Shown: in pieces, positions 25,980 through 37,532 of the stretch
Numbering within the stretch: position 1 is the first letter of the stretch
How the letters are laid out: every line of letters starts with the position of its first letter
DNA from: Euonymus europaeus
Taxonomy: Eukaryota > Streptophyta > Magnoliopsida > Celastrales > Celastraceae
NCBI GenBank assembly: GCA_963580455.1
Contig: OY756963.1
Location: 22,029,555 to 22,093,554, forward strand
Length of the DNA: 64,000 nucleotides
Direction: 5' to 3'
The notes under the pieces: generated by a model
What the model saw: the letters and a program-made list of their open reading frames with translations, nothing else
Told to the model about the DNA's origin: nothing
Database searches by the model: none
Position numbers and translations under genes: made by a program

Positions 25980-26316
25980 AATCAATGCCTCCAAAGAGCA
26001 AAACCAAACATCACAACCAGAAACAACAGGATAACAACAGTAATGAAGGATAGCTTGGAACTAGAAGAACTGAGTGAAGAAAGGAAGAGTCTCTTAGCTA
26101 GTTTTCATACCAGCAGCAGTAGCCAAAGCTGGTAGAGTGTCTACACCAATTTATATTCTGTCAGATATGCTCTCCTCTACCAAACAACATGGAATTTCCT
26201 ACTTTGTATCCACCCTTCTCATGCCTCGCAGCAGCAGTGGCAATTAGAGGCGCCTTTCCTTTGGCAGCGGCGCTTGATTCTGGAGCATCGATTGCTATCG
26301 ATTCATGGTGCGACAT
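25980..26316 (-). pseudogene. Decayed copy of a CASP gene
   Basis: Minus-strand reading from ATG at 26316 gives MSHHESIAIDAPESSAAAKG, then KAPLIATAAARHEKGG, echoing the intact CASP at 27.3-28.0 kb ([14 protein letters not shown]). Further along, the bases for FFTQFF and the SSFEL/EASYDD region of the intact gene reappear (near 26040-26080). An in-frame TGA interrupts the frame after about 50 codons and the middle is shortened. Only first-exon sequence is present. It lies 1 kb downstream of the intact gene in the same orientation, so a local duplication followed by decay is the simple reading. Confidence 0.7.
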
Positions 26317-27279
26317 GCATATCTCCCTTCTATGATTCTACGTTGATGGGAGTACGTACGAGGAGGAGCTGTTGCTTGGTATTCAATTTGACCGAAATTA
26401 GCTGGTTCAAGTTATAATATAATTAAAGTAAGCTGAATAATTGCAACTAAGACAATACATTATAAATATTAATTTTGTTAATGGATTGGTTGGAACGAAT
26501 ATCCACATCAGTGTCTTATTGGGTTACTTACAAAAAAATCTCTCATCGGTTAGTCGTCAGCTAACAATGTGGATTGTATGTGTAAGCTCGGCCATAAACA
26601 ATTGAGGTATTTTTTGAAAGACCAAGCCATACGGGTGTTCGCCCAAAACGTGGACAATACTTAGATTGGGTCAAATTTTCTCACATCCTTTTCCTTATTG
26701 GTTCCCTCAAATTATACCATATTTTCAGTCTTTGTTTCTTCTACTTCATCTTCTTCTTCTTTTCTTTTTTATATGAAAAATATTATTTACTTATATTCGG
26801 TTGACTTGCATTTTATCGATAATTGAATCGTCATATTTTTTTAATAATCGAGAACAACACATATAAGTTTGTTTTTTGTACATCTTATATACCCACAAAA
26901 GTTTCCCATCTGACAAGGGTATCGCTCTTAATGAAAATCGAAATGAGAACATTTCGAGTTCATACAGTGTGATCCATTTGATTTGGCACATTCTTAATTT
27001 TACTGTGATATTCAACCATTCAATGCACAATGTGGAAATAAAGCAAGAAGTCTTTTCAACAAAGGTGGTACATACATACATACTTGGCTAAATTTGTATT
27101 ACAAGTAGAAGAAAAACTAACACAAAAGAGACTGATTTCCATTGCAACAATTCCCACACAACACAAAGTAACATAGGCCATGTCTTTCACTCTCATACAA
27201 ACATAAAACACAAGCAATAATGTGTACAACGAAAATTAATTAAGAAAAAGCAGTATTTTTCATCTTCTTCTATTTTTCC
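26317..27279. other. Intergenic between the CASP pseudogene and CASP
   Basis: No gene recognised. Open frames here on both strands are AT-rich and overlap one another without family signatures. The CASP 3' UTR should lie at the right end. Confidence 0.5.
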
Positions 27280-28027
27280 TTAGTGTCTTCGAAGTGCAAA
27301 TGCAGAAATCATAATCATGAACACCATGATAACCACAGCGATGAAAGACGCCACCACAGCGCCACTAGCTGTCTGGCAGAAGTCGCCAAATTGGTCGCAG
27401 ATAGCAAGCCAGTTTGTGTTTGAATTGCCATTGTGAGCCAAGTAAACTATCGCAGTGGCCGCCCCACCAGCAGCAGTGGCTAGAACTAATGCCATCTGTA
27501 AATTTTTGATCCATTTTATCATGTCAAAATGAGAGTAAATAATAATAATAAAAAAGTTTTGACTATAATTGTAAGTTGGGTAGATTACTGTGTCCATAAT
27601 AAGAAGGAGGATCCTCGGTCCAGCTGCACGAGGGCGAATGATGGTTACTATGGAAAAAGGAAGAGAAAGAAAAAGGTAGCCAGCAACTATTGCCATTGCA
27701 ATGACAAAAAACCTGCATACATTGATACGCTAATTAATATATGCATCAGTTCAAGGAAATCATATAAATATAAAGAAGCACATACTCAAAAGTGGGTAAA
27801 TCATCATAGCTAGCTTCGAACTGGAAGAACTGGGTGAAGAAAGGAAGAGTTTCTTCACTAGTTCCCATGGCAGCAGCAGCAGCCAAAGCAGAGACCATAG
27901 CAGATATCCTCAAAAGCAAGTCCAGAATGACAATCCCCCTCTTCTGTCTTCCTACCTTCTCCTGTTTGGAGATCACAAGAGGGGCTTTTCCTTTGGATTC
28001 TACATCAATTTTAGTTGAATCACTCAT
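27280..28027 (-). CDS. CASP: Casparian strip membrane domain protein (CASP)
   Basis: Three exons, 28027-27786, 27712-27589 and 27495-27280, give 193 residues. The CASP-specific first extracellular loop is present ([20 protein letters not shown]), and so is the second ([20 protein letters not shown] followed by DFC). Four membrane segments can be seen, starting at [55 protein letters not shown] and [20 protein letters not shown]. The family's conserved Arg in segment 1 (LLLR) and Asp in segment 3 border (LLLIMD) are kept. CASPs polymerise in the endodermal plasma membrane and direct lignin deposition for the Casparian strip. Loop 1 places it with true CASPs rather than CASP-like proteins. A decayed paralogue lies just downstream. 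Confidence 0.93.
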
Positions 28028-29314
28028 TTTACTTGAGCAAGAGAGGCTTCTTGTGTTATGATAGGAGATATTGATGAATGCCAGTGAAAGATTGTGACAA
28101 GACTAGCAAATATTGTGAAGCTTTATATAGTGAATGATAAGAGGAGTTAGTATCATAAGTTTGTCCTAAAAAACTAGATTAGTTGCTTCTACTCCTTCTA
28201 TGGGGTCAACTAAATAGTACTATTGGACCCTGCATCAGGCTTGTTATTAGCTTATAATAGTTGTCATGGATTTGGTAGAATTTCCACAAAATCTCTGATT
28301 GTGCTCTGTTGATGGATCAGGTATTGATGAGAAATTACAGTGGTAACTCATGGAATCACGTTTGATAATGGAGAAGGTGGTCTAATACAATTCAATTGAG
28401 TACCATTTTTGGTCAGTAAAAGCTCAATTTCCCTCCTCCAATAGGTTATGAGTCAACTAGGGGAGACGGGATCGTTTCTTAAATTAAAGGCACACAATAT
28501 ACCTTACATTCCTTTTTTTTTGATAAACTACACAATATCTTACGTTGAACGTACATCCATATTTCACCACAAAAATACCAGATTAATACAGCTTATGATC
28601 ACCGAAAGATTGTTAATGTTTCAACTCAGTTACCGTAAATTTGAATGGATCGATTCAGTCACTGTAATTTATTTTATGTACGAAAATGGACACCACAAAT
28701 TTTGAGCCAAATAGGCAGTCAACCCATAAATCGACCCGTCGTCGTTGTAGATTACATTAGCCATTCTTCGTTTTGTCATCCAGAAGTGAATGTAAGCATT
28801 TATAATAACTAGGACAATTTACTAAGGGCAACTTCAATCTCCACAGATCTGTCAAATGCAAAATATAATTAATCCATAAAATCATTGAAGCCAACAAAAA
28901 ACACGACAGTCTAAAACAGAGTTATCTACTTCACGTACCCGCATTCAAATGCTTCTGGTTCTGGAGGAGATGCAGAACAAGAAGCAATGAATTTTATTAA
29001 CTTGGAATGTATTAGAATATACAAGCCGGGTTACAATGCCTGTAAATTGAACGCCATACGGAATGGCGTCGTCAAATTTATCCAAGCCTCCAAGGTATTG
29101 GAAAAGGGGGAAAAAAATCAGCTTTAAGCAATTGGTGAAACTCTCTCTCTCTCTGTGTCATCCTTCTATGGGCAGGACAAAAAATTCTGTACATATTAAC
29201 TGTTATTGGGAAGCGGTTAAAACTTGGTAAGAAAATATGTTAGTGTAACAAATGCTGGCACCATTTCAATATTATTGGGCTGTAGCCTCTAGAACCTCCA
29301 TATGAGAAATCCTC
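28028..29314. other. Intergenic: CASP upstream region and ELM1 3' flank
   Basis: The first 120 bases include a TATA-like TTTATATAGTG (about 28122-28132) suited to the CASP promoter. No further gene was found. Around 29140-29155 is a short CT microsatellite. Confidence 0.45.
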
Positions 29315-32300
29315 TCACAACTTTATTGTCCATCCACGCTCAGCAAGGGCTTCAATCACCCGACTGGCAGCCTCCACAGTGTCATTTAGCGGAGAATAGC
29401 TCCAGCTCTCAGATATCTGTAAAGTAAAACAATTGTGTGTGTGTGAGGTTCAAATGTGGAAGACGATACTAGTAGCAAAAAAGTTCTGTGGAACAACATA
29501 ACTCTACTCTTATCAGTTTTTGTGTGGCTACTGAAGGGCATTATATTAATTGGTAAGATGAAACCAAGAGATATGAGTAGCAAATGAAGAGTAATTATAA
29601 AAGAAAGAACTAATTGAAATTTTTGTCAAATGTAAAATAATGAAGCAGAGAAATATTAAGATTAACACAACTAGAATCTTACATCTTCCTTTCCAGTAAA
29701 TGGTCTAACCACTCCTCGTTCTCGAAGGGACTTCTGAAAGTCAGCAAACTTCCATGTACACCGCTCAGCTCCAATAACATAGACAGGCTTCCTGCAGGAT
29801 AGAAAGAGAACTTCAAGAATCAGTAAACTTCAATTGAGAATAGGCAGAAATCAAAAAATGCCAAGGTGTGAAGGTTGGCTCTCAATCATCAGACATAAAA
29901 AAAATACCCAGTACTGCAAGCTTCACTCATCATGCTCACTGAATCAGCTGTGATAAGAAAAGCATCAGCCCAAGCTAGATGCCCCATATGTGGATTCCGA
30001 CCTGAGCAATAGCAAGAATGCAGGTTAAACATTTTTCTAACAATGTGCACTTATTAACTAAGAAACAAGACATGCTCCCCAAGAGTCCTGTAAATTTCAT
30101 ACCTTCACCATCCCAAATGTAAACTTTGGGATTACCACAAAATTCTTTCAGTAGAATTCTGGATACCTGTCAGTAACAGTCCTTAGAGAAAGTGAGCACA
30201 CCCATCACAGAGTGAATAAGAAAAGAGAGAAAAATACATGATAATTCTGCAAACCAATTCCTACCTTTTCAGGAGTTCTTCTAGAGAAAGAAATTCTGAG
30301 GCTTCCACAACTCCATAGAACATTCTGCAGGTAAGCTGTTAACTGCTTTGCAAGATCCACTCCATATTGACAGCTCCCTAAAATAACCATTATTTTACAA
30401 TCTGAACAATCTTTCATTTATATTGCATAGAAGACAAAACAACTGGCATAGACAAATTAAGTAAGGATTTCTGTTAACACTTCTTTCACAACTTTCAGGC
30501 TGATATTATATATGTATAAATTCACAGCAATCAAGATATTGCTGATGAAACAAAACCAGTGTGCAGTAACATTTACAGGCCTCCGTTGCCACAAGAGTGA
30601 CATTCCAGGTTATAGAGACATCAGCGTTTGATACAATAGTAGTTTTGATCAAGTTAAGCAATTAGAAAATTCCAGCCACAGTTAAATAGTGGCAACAAGA
30701 AAAAGTGCAGTTTCCATTTTGACAGGTGAAGGGGTTGTATTGCAGCCCTAGTTAATAGTGACAGGAAGCAATTAGATATCTTTATTCTAAAATAGTTCGC
30801 CAAATGCAATCAAGAATAAAAATAACATAAACTTCAACAATATCCTAACAAAGTCCGGGATAGACAGAATATTACTTGTGGGGCCACCAACATTGACCAC
30901 GAGCAAGGGCTTCGGCAACAGTGCCAATTCATCATGCCATGCAGAGGCAGCACTCCTTAGTAAAGCTGAATCAGCTTGATGCAGAGCTCCGACTGTGAGA
31001 AACTGAGTATCAAAAGCGCAGACCAATCAGCATCGCACAACACTGTAACAATCTAATCAAATAAGTAGCAAAAAGTGATATATTGCCAAGTCTCCATAAT
31101 GCAGTGCATTATGTTAAGAAGAGTCTAAGACCAAAACACATACCACACGACTGTCAGGAGGTTTGCGCGGAGTTATCCACCTTCGAAGAAACCATGGAAT
31201 TTGCTCCTGGGCATGAGGAGTCAATGGGTAATAATCATGTCTAGGAGTAATCACTAGATCAAACCTGCTTAGATGTGACCTTGGATGTTGAATCTGCAAG
31301 CAATGTTTCCAGATGGAGAAAGTTAGTGGTGGTGCACTTACAAAAAAAATATCATACTAATTTGAAGATGGAAAAATGAAATAAAGTATAACTAGAGGCC
31401 AGTTGCAATGAACTGTGGACATATGCAGCATAAAGAGCTAAGCATGCTTGACCACTGTGATCAGCATCAAAAGAGCAGAGACAAAGGAATTTGAAAAGCG
31501 GTTCAAGATTTTGCCTAAGCTCAAATCAGATGAAAACTAAAATAGGTATACTAATAAAGTGGTTTTAACTTTTATTCTAAGAGCAAACAGTATTCAATAA
31601 GTACTTGTCCGGCAAAGTTTCAAGATAGTCCTAAAGCTAAATCATTATGTACTCAAAAGACTTTATATTCATCTGAGAGAAAAGAAGGCAATGAATAAAT
31701 AAAGAAACACATAAAAAATAATCCAATCATCCAGAAATCCAGAAGCGAGGAACAAAGCTTCAAGTATGTTTCAGTAAACTGTTGCATTTGAATTAAAACC
31801 AAAAAGAATTGAAGTTTAACCTGAACAACAAAAACATTTTCTGGAGCTAACCGTTTTATGGAGCTTGCCACAGAAATGGTATCGCGACCAGAAGCCACAA
31901 CCAATAGTGGCCCTTCGCTATCAAAAAGTAAAAATAAAAAAGATTACAAGATAGTAACATGACATTATTTTGCTCTCAAATATAGTAAAATATATAAAAT
32001 AACCCAAAGAAGTAAACTTTTTGCATATAAATAAAATCGGTCAAAATTTTATTTAGCATTGCATTGTCATCGCAAAGCATACCTTTCAAATGTTTCACGA
32101 GCCATACCTGCAATTTGCTTTGCATCAGCTTCTAAAATACTTGACAAACCTGCACCACCATCACCACCACCATTATTCTACTATTATCTTAAAAATATAA
32201 CATAATGAGAAAGTGAATACTAGTCAAGCATCTATTACCCGTTCTCTCAGGTGAAATAGACATCATTTTGTTTCCTTTAACTGTGATTTGCCTTATGAGA

Positions 32301-32804
32301 GAGTCTACCTTTTGGTGGATTGAAACTGGAAGCCATCGAAGCCACTGATTAGGCCCTCCTCTTGGTCTAGTAACACGCTACATATATAATTATATATTGC
32401 CATCAATAACAAAAAAAATAAAAATTGAACAGAGTATACATAGATATATTCTTCTATGCAATAATTGCTAATGTGTATTTCCTAATTTTCAAACCCTAAC
32501 AAATTATATTTCTATTGCATCATAAGACGGCATAGCATTGCCTGCCTTCTTCTTTCTATGTATACACATTCTCATGAACTAGAACACGGAAATTCGTTTC
32601 AAGGTAAGAGTGAGCACTCACGTATAAGGAATGGCGATCCGATAGGCCAAGAGCCCTAACTAGTCCGATGCACTGATTCTCTGCACCCGAGAAACCGTTT
32701 CCAACAACAACCGCCCGTCTGATTGCGCCGTACACACCGCCTTCGAAGATCTCAGGCATGCCAGAGAAACCGCTGGGCGGCTCCGGAAGCCTGATTGGTC
32801 TCAT
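29315..32804 (-). CDS. ELM1: Mitochondrial fission protein ELM1
   Basis: Eleven exons: 32804-32622, 32377-32239, 32149-32083, 31917-31821, 31293-31144, 31002-30876, 30377-30265, 30166-30103, 30001-29908, 29791-29683 and 29416-29315. They give 414 residues, near the 427 of Arabidopsis ELM1. Family blocks are easy to see: RRAVVVGNGFSGAENQCIGL, ASGRDTISVASSIKRLAPEN, IQHPRSHLSRFDLVITPRHD, GALHQADSALLR, NPHMGHLAWADAFLITADSV, MMSEACSTGKPVYVIGAERC and FQKSLRERGVVRPFTG. ELM1 sits on the mitochondrial outer surface and recruits the dynamin DRP3A for fission; the fold is glycosyltransferase-like (DUF1022). MRPIRLPEPP is chosen as the start because related proteins begin there, although an in-frame ATG exists 19 codons upstream. 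GGPTRSCQYG replaces the usual GWPRSNCRYG. Confidence 0.94.
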
Positions 32805-33758
32805 CGCAGCCAGTATATATGCTGTTGCTGCAGTTGACCCGAATCCAATATCGAACTTCACATCTACAAAGCTCGCGTTTCTTCTTTAACGCTGCCACTA
32901 GTAATGATGACGTCTGTATTTATTTTCGGAGCTGCAGTTCTGTTTTGTTGCACCCGGAGAAGTCTTGAAAATTAGCCCCGAAAGGCCTAAATTTCTAAGA
33001 GAGTTGGGTTACAAACGGACCCAATTATCCAGTTCAAAGCCCAAAACCTTGACTGTTGCTATGGCCCAATATCACCTCTAGAAAGCCCATCTAAAAGAGA
33101 CCTGGATACTGGTTACTGGATACATAGTACATATTAAAAGTTAAAACACAACACCGTTTGGTTTTTGTGAGAAACGCGGTCTTGGGAAATGATGGCCTGG
33201 CGGCCCAAGACGAAATTCTTTGGGCCTCCGGGCTAATCATTAGCCCAAGAGCGCATTGCTAGCATTGCTATTAGAATAATCACTGATTCATATAAACATG
33301 GAAGCCTAAAATTGTTACATCCCCTCTCCATCCCTGAAATCAATCCTGACATCTTGCATATCAATAAAAGGCCATGGCAAAGAGGGGAGGGGAGGGGAGG
33401 GAGGAGAAAGGTGACGGTTTCCGGATTTACAAGCAGACAAACTTAAATAATTAAGGGGGAAAAACCTGCAATGGAAGCACCAAGACCTATTAATAGGAAA
33501 CTCGAAGCATCATCTTTCTTCAATCCGCCACACTCCTCTGTCGAAATGGAAAATATATTACGCTTGCAGCATCTTTTCCCAAAAATATTTGGTCCTACGC
33601 AAATAATGAGGTTTCCAAAGTAAGTAACACCACTGCCAACAGGAGACGGCCTGGATGCTGATGCACCTCTGGAGGCTCCACCCTTTTATAAGATGCAGTA
33701 TTGAATCCAGTTGGTCGCCAAAAATGGCTTACTTGCACCAGTAAGATCAGAATCAAAT
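32805..33758. other. Intergenic between ELM1 start and the SPINDLY-like copy
   Basis: It includes the ELM1 5' region (left) with GGCCCAA/TGGGCC-like elements around 33060 and 33195-33245. A purine-rich GGGGAGGGG run lies near 33385-33405. The right part is likely the former 3' UTR of the SPINDLY-like copy. Confidence 0.4.
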
Positions 33759-35821
33759 TCAGCTCAGCTTGCCCAAAATTGTATTCTCATTTGACTGCGT
33801 TCCATTTTCTTCGGCGGCAAGGTGCACTATGGATGATAAAGCTGTATTAAATCCATTGGCCATGATAGGTGGCTCTAACGGAACAGCCTGCTGTTGTAGC
33901 ATTTCCATTCTCTTTAAAGATGGTACATGACCTGTGCAATACCTTTGCCACATATCCCGATAAGTTGACTCTAAACCGAGGGTAAAGTTCTGTCCATCAC
34001 AGACGGGTGATTTAGCCATAAGCTCCCAGACACTCATCCTCAAGTTTGCAAGAGCTGTGACGTCTGAGGCCAGTTGCAATGCCAACTGGACATACTCATC
34101 TTCATTTTTTGCAATCAGACGTCCTAAACCTGCACAGCAATTCGCAAGAAATCCACATCAACTTAGTTGTAAAATGCACCAATGAAAAAAAAAACACGGG
34201 TAAAAATGAAAAGGGGAAGAAGAATGCATGAATGTGCGAACAGCATTTAAAGTAGATTTGGATGAATCAGAAAGAAATACCAAAAAAGTTACAGGGAATT
34301 AATTCTTTCCTTCAACAATAATACCATAAGCATTGAATAACTTTATAAAGGGCTCAAGAATCAGTCCTATTGAAAAGGAAATGAAGAGAGAGGACCTATG
34401 TCTTGGTCACACTAATGAGCTCACCACGAATGGGAGAACAAGGGCAAGAGGAAATCCTTCTTTTTAATGTGAAACTCCTTTCACTATTTGTTTTGAACTT
34501 TGAAGGGCAACTAAATATAAAAATGGAGTTAAAACTGACTTCTATAGTTCAACTGTGTTTCCAATTATCCATCGTCAGTGGACTAGCCAGTATTTATGTT
34601 ATTGATCCCTTGAGAGAGAGTGTGGTAGAGGGGTGAAGTAAAAAAAAAAAGAGCAGTGATATGCACCTTGGCAATGGCTTTCGTAATGATGACAACTGGC
34701 AAAAATGACAACAATAATGCTAATGCAAATGTGGATATGACTAGCACATTGTGAAATGCCTAAAAACCTAATCCTCCATGAAGCAGTCAAGGCATCAGCG
34801 CATTAATATTTTAGTTTAACATGGATTTAAATCATTCAGAAACCAATGGAACTTTGAAAAAGCCATTCACCAGTAATACATTAATTCACAATATAAATAT
34901 AAGATTGAAGTTCTCACCAACTTTGCCGAGAAGACTCACACCAACATTGTGAGCATGTAATGAACCAGCCATCGTAACACATGGTGCACCCATGTACAGA
35001 GATTCACAAGTTGTGGTTGTCCCAGCATATGGAAGCATCCAAACTACAAAATACGGATAGAAGCATTAGTTAGAAACTTCAAGAAGATGCATAGCTAGCT
35101 AGAATCAACGGAGAAAATGACGAGTACCTAATATCCATAAGGGAATATGCATCCATATGATCGTGATTAAGAAGAATTAAAGGTAGTAGATCAACAAGGA
35201 GCGATTCCAACCCCAACTGCTCCAGAAGCATAAGAAATCTTTGTCTTACACTATCACAACAAAAGGGCTTGCACTTCACCACAAGCCTTGAGTTTGGAAC
35301 AGCACAGAGTATAACTTGCAACACTTTAGGTGTTATCTGTGAAGGCATATAAAAGACAATACCAGAAAAAGTCTAATCAGAATACATAAACGGTATTTCA
35401 ACTGAGTTGCCCAAATTTGAAAATACGCAGTACCTTAGCAAGATTGTTAAAGCTACCAAATGTTATGAAGCCATTGGAAACAGCGGGAGTTAGAGAAACA
35501 GGCCCAGCCTCTGGAGAAGGAGTATAACAAAGGAAGCATTCAGGCAGTCGAACTAACTCCTCAACATGCCTGCCGTAGAATGAAAGAGTCAAGCATGCCG
35601 TAGAATAAAAGAATCAACCACAGATTAAACATCCCACCAATATTTATGCAAACAACTAATTCTTAACAGAAAATTCCTTAAATGAGTTTTTTTTTTAAAA
35701 CAGAGAGAGAGAGATTGAGAACCTACTTTTGCTTCGTATCAGGAGGATCAGCCAGTGAATCAGTAATTCTGTAATCAATGCTAGGCAAGCCAGTTGTATT
35801 AGGGTATCCAATCCAAGTCAC
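33759..35821 (-). pseudogene. Truncated SPINDLY-like (SPY) copy, C-terminal catalytic half only
   Basis: Five exon-like blocks, 35821-35727, 35569-35434, 35336-35128, 35042-34918 and 34129-33759, join in phase to 311 codons and a stop. They match the C-terminal part of the nucleocytoplasmic O-fucosyltransferase [104 protein letters not shown] and AHNVGVSLL. The TPR region and the start of the catalytic domain are missing, and no exon for them is seen up to 37 kb. Three further defects are visible. There is no AG immediately before VTWIG, the residues WAR are missing after KVLQV, and SLDTF is replaced by SWML. The frame is nonetheless open, so either decay is recent or a short product is made. 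A full SPY is about 900 residues. Confidence 0.8.
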
Positions 35822-37532
35822 ATACAGCAAAAATAAACAGAAAGTAAGACGAGATACAAAATCTATCAATTATTTAAGCTAAATGTAATAATGTACAATC
35901 GACTGTATAAGATAAAACATGATACATCTCTCTCCAATATATCTCAATTCTTTGTCCCATTAATCAGTGGTATCACTGTGTAAAAAATATCAGACTCAAG
36001 ATCACCTTGGGAAGCTCGTGTTCTACAGTAAAAAATTCCAAAATACAGAGAAATTATATTGGATACCAGACTCGACAATTACTTAAGTATTGCCAACGGC
36101 TCTATTTCACTCAATTAGTAATACAAAATTAAATAATGCACACATTTTATCACATCACTCACACTTGAGTTGGATTCTCACTAATCCCTCATCTTGATTC
36201 ATGTAGCCGGCCCCACCCATTGCGCGAGCATTGTGCACACAAGTTGTTTACCTTTTGTACTGAAGCAATACTAACAGGAGATCCACCAGTTGAAGGCCGT
36301 GATCCTTCCAAGAAATCATTCTCTCGAATTGGGCATTTTTCTCTCCCATCATCAACATCTTTCTCCGTCCATGTTTTAAACTTGGCGTATATTTCATTTG
36401 AATAAAACTATCGCACTTACCAACTTCTATATTTCTACATGTTTCAAAAAAAAAAAACTATATTTCTACATGAACCGTCAAAACATAAACAGTTTCGAAA
36501 TTTGATAAACCAAACATAAAATAATGATAAAAAAACATTTTACCTGTGCCTATCGAAAGCACCAGGCACCAGCAGATATCCAATAGTAACCAGAAAAACT
36601 GAACCAAGCAATACAAGTTATTGAAACTAAAGACTCTATACTCCTTTTTTCACCAGAACCATGTGTATTCTAGCTATGGAATAGTCGTAGCTGGTTCACT
36701 TAACTAAACCACACACTTCAATAGAAGAATCGATACTCTAAAAAAACCCCTAATTGAGAAGAAAAAGTACCGCAACCGAGCTTTATAACCCAAAAACCTA
36801 GGTTTTCACACACAAGTCGTCCTATTGATTCAATTAATAAAACCTAGCTCGGCATATATTCCACGAAAAAAACCCTGCAAATATGTTCAGGGGGTAAAAT
36901 TAGTGATTCGGAACTCACGTCCAAAGAGAAGTCGAACTACAAGATTACTCCCCTGATAAGAAGAGGATGGCCACAGATTAAACTCCCCCTGCAATATCTG
37001 CCTATTCGAAAGTACAGTCCACAGAGAGAAGGCGAAAGACGAAGCGAGAGAGATTAGCGCCTGTTCGCTTCAGTGAAAGGCGGTGACGGAGACGCGCTCA
37101 GTCTTTCTGGCCTCCGAAGCAGAACTATCGATGTCTGCCCAATCCAGAGACAGTACTCAAAAGAAGGAGCCTCTGTTGTCCGTTGCCTTAATTCCAAACA
37201 GTTGTTTGATAGAGACAACATCTATATCTAAGCCCTATTTCGTCCGTTATTTACGATTACGCCACTCGACAGTCAAAATAGTTTAGGGGTGGGGTGACCG
37301 TAGACCGGAGCTCCGTTTCCAGCGGTCACATTCCTTTTGTCGTCTTCTTTCTTCTTTTTATTTTTTTCAGATTTTCGCTATTGTGATTTGTAACTCACGC
37401 AGAAAATTAAAAACAGAAAAAGCAAAAGCGAAATCGATGCCATTTCGCGATCCTTCCTGAGCATTTCTTCGTTTTTCCTTTCTCGGATTACAGGTTCTGG
37501 TTTGTTGCTATCAAACTTATTCTTTTGCAAGA
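35822..37532. other. Region between the SPY-like copy and VPS55, with a possible bidirectional promoter
   Basis: No SPY upstream exons were found here. A partial Au-like SINE tail lies near 36195-36240 (GGCCCCACCCATTGCGCGAG). From about 36910 to 37080 the minus strand is CT-rich and GC-richer, ends in a good donor (GGACGTGAGTTC) and resembles a 5' UTR exon, perhaps the leftover first exon of the SPY-like gene. The VPS55 5' UTR probably begins around 37330-37440. Confidence 0.35.

Noticed and set aside
34918..35042. A frameshift in the SPY-like copy before PYAGTTTT
   Set aside because: On careful counting the changed stretch is exactly three bases shorter, so the frame is kept.
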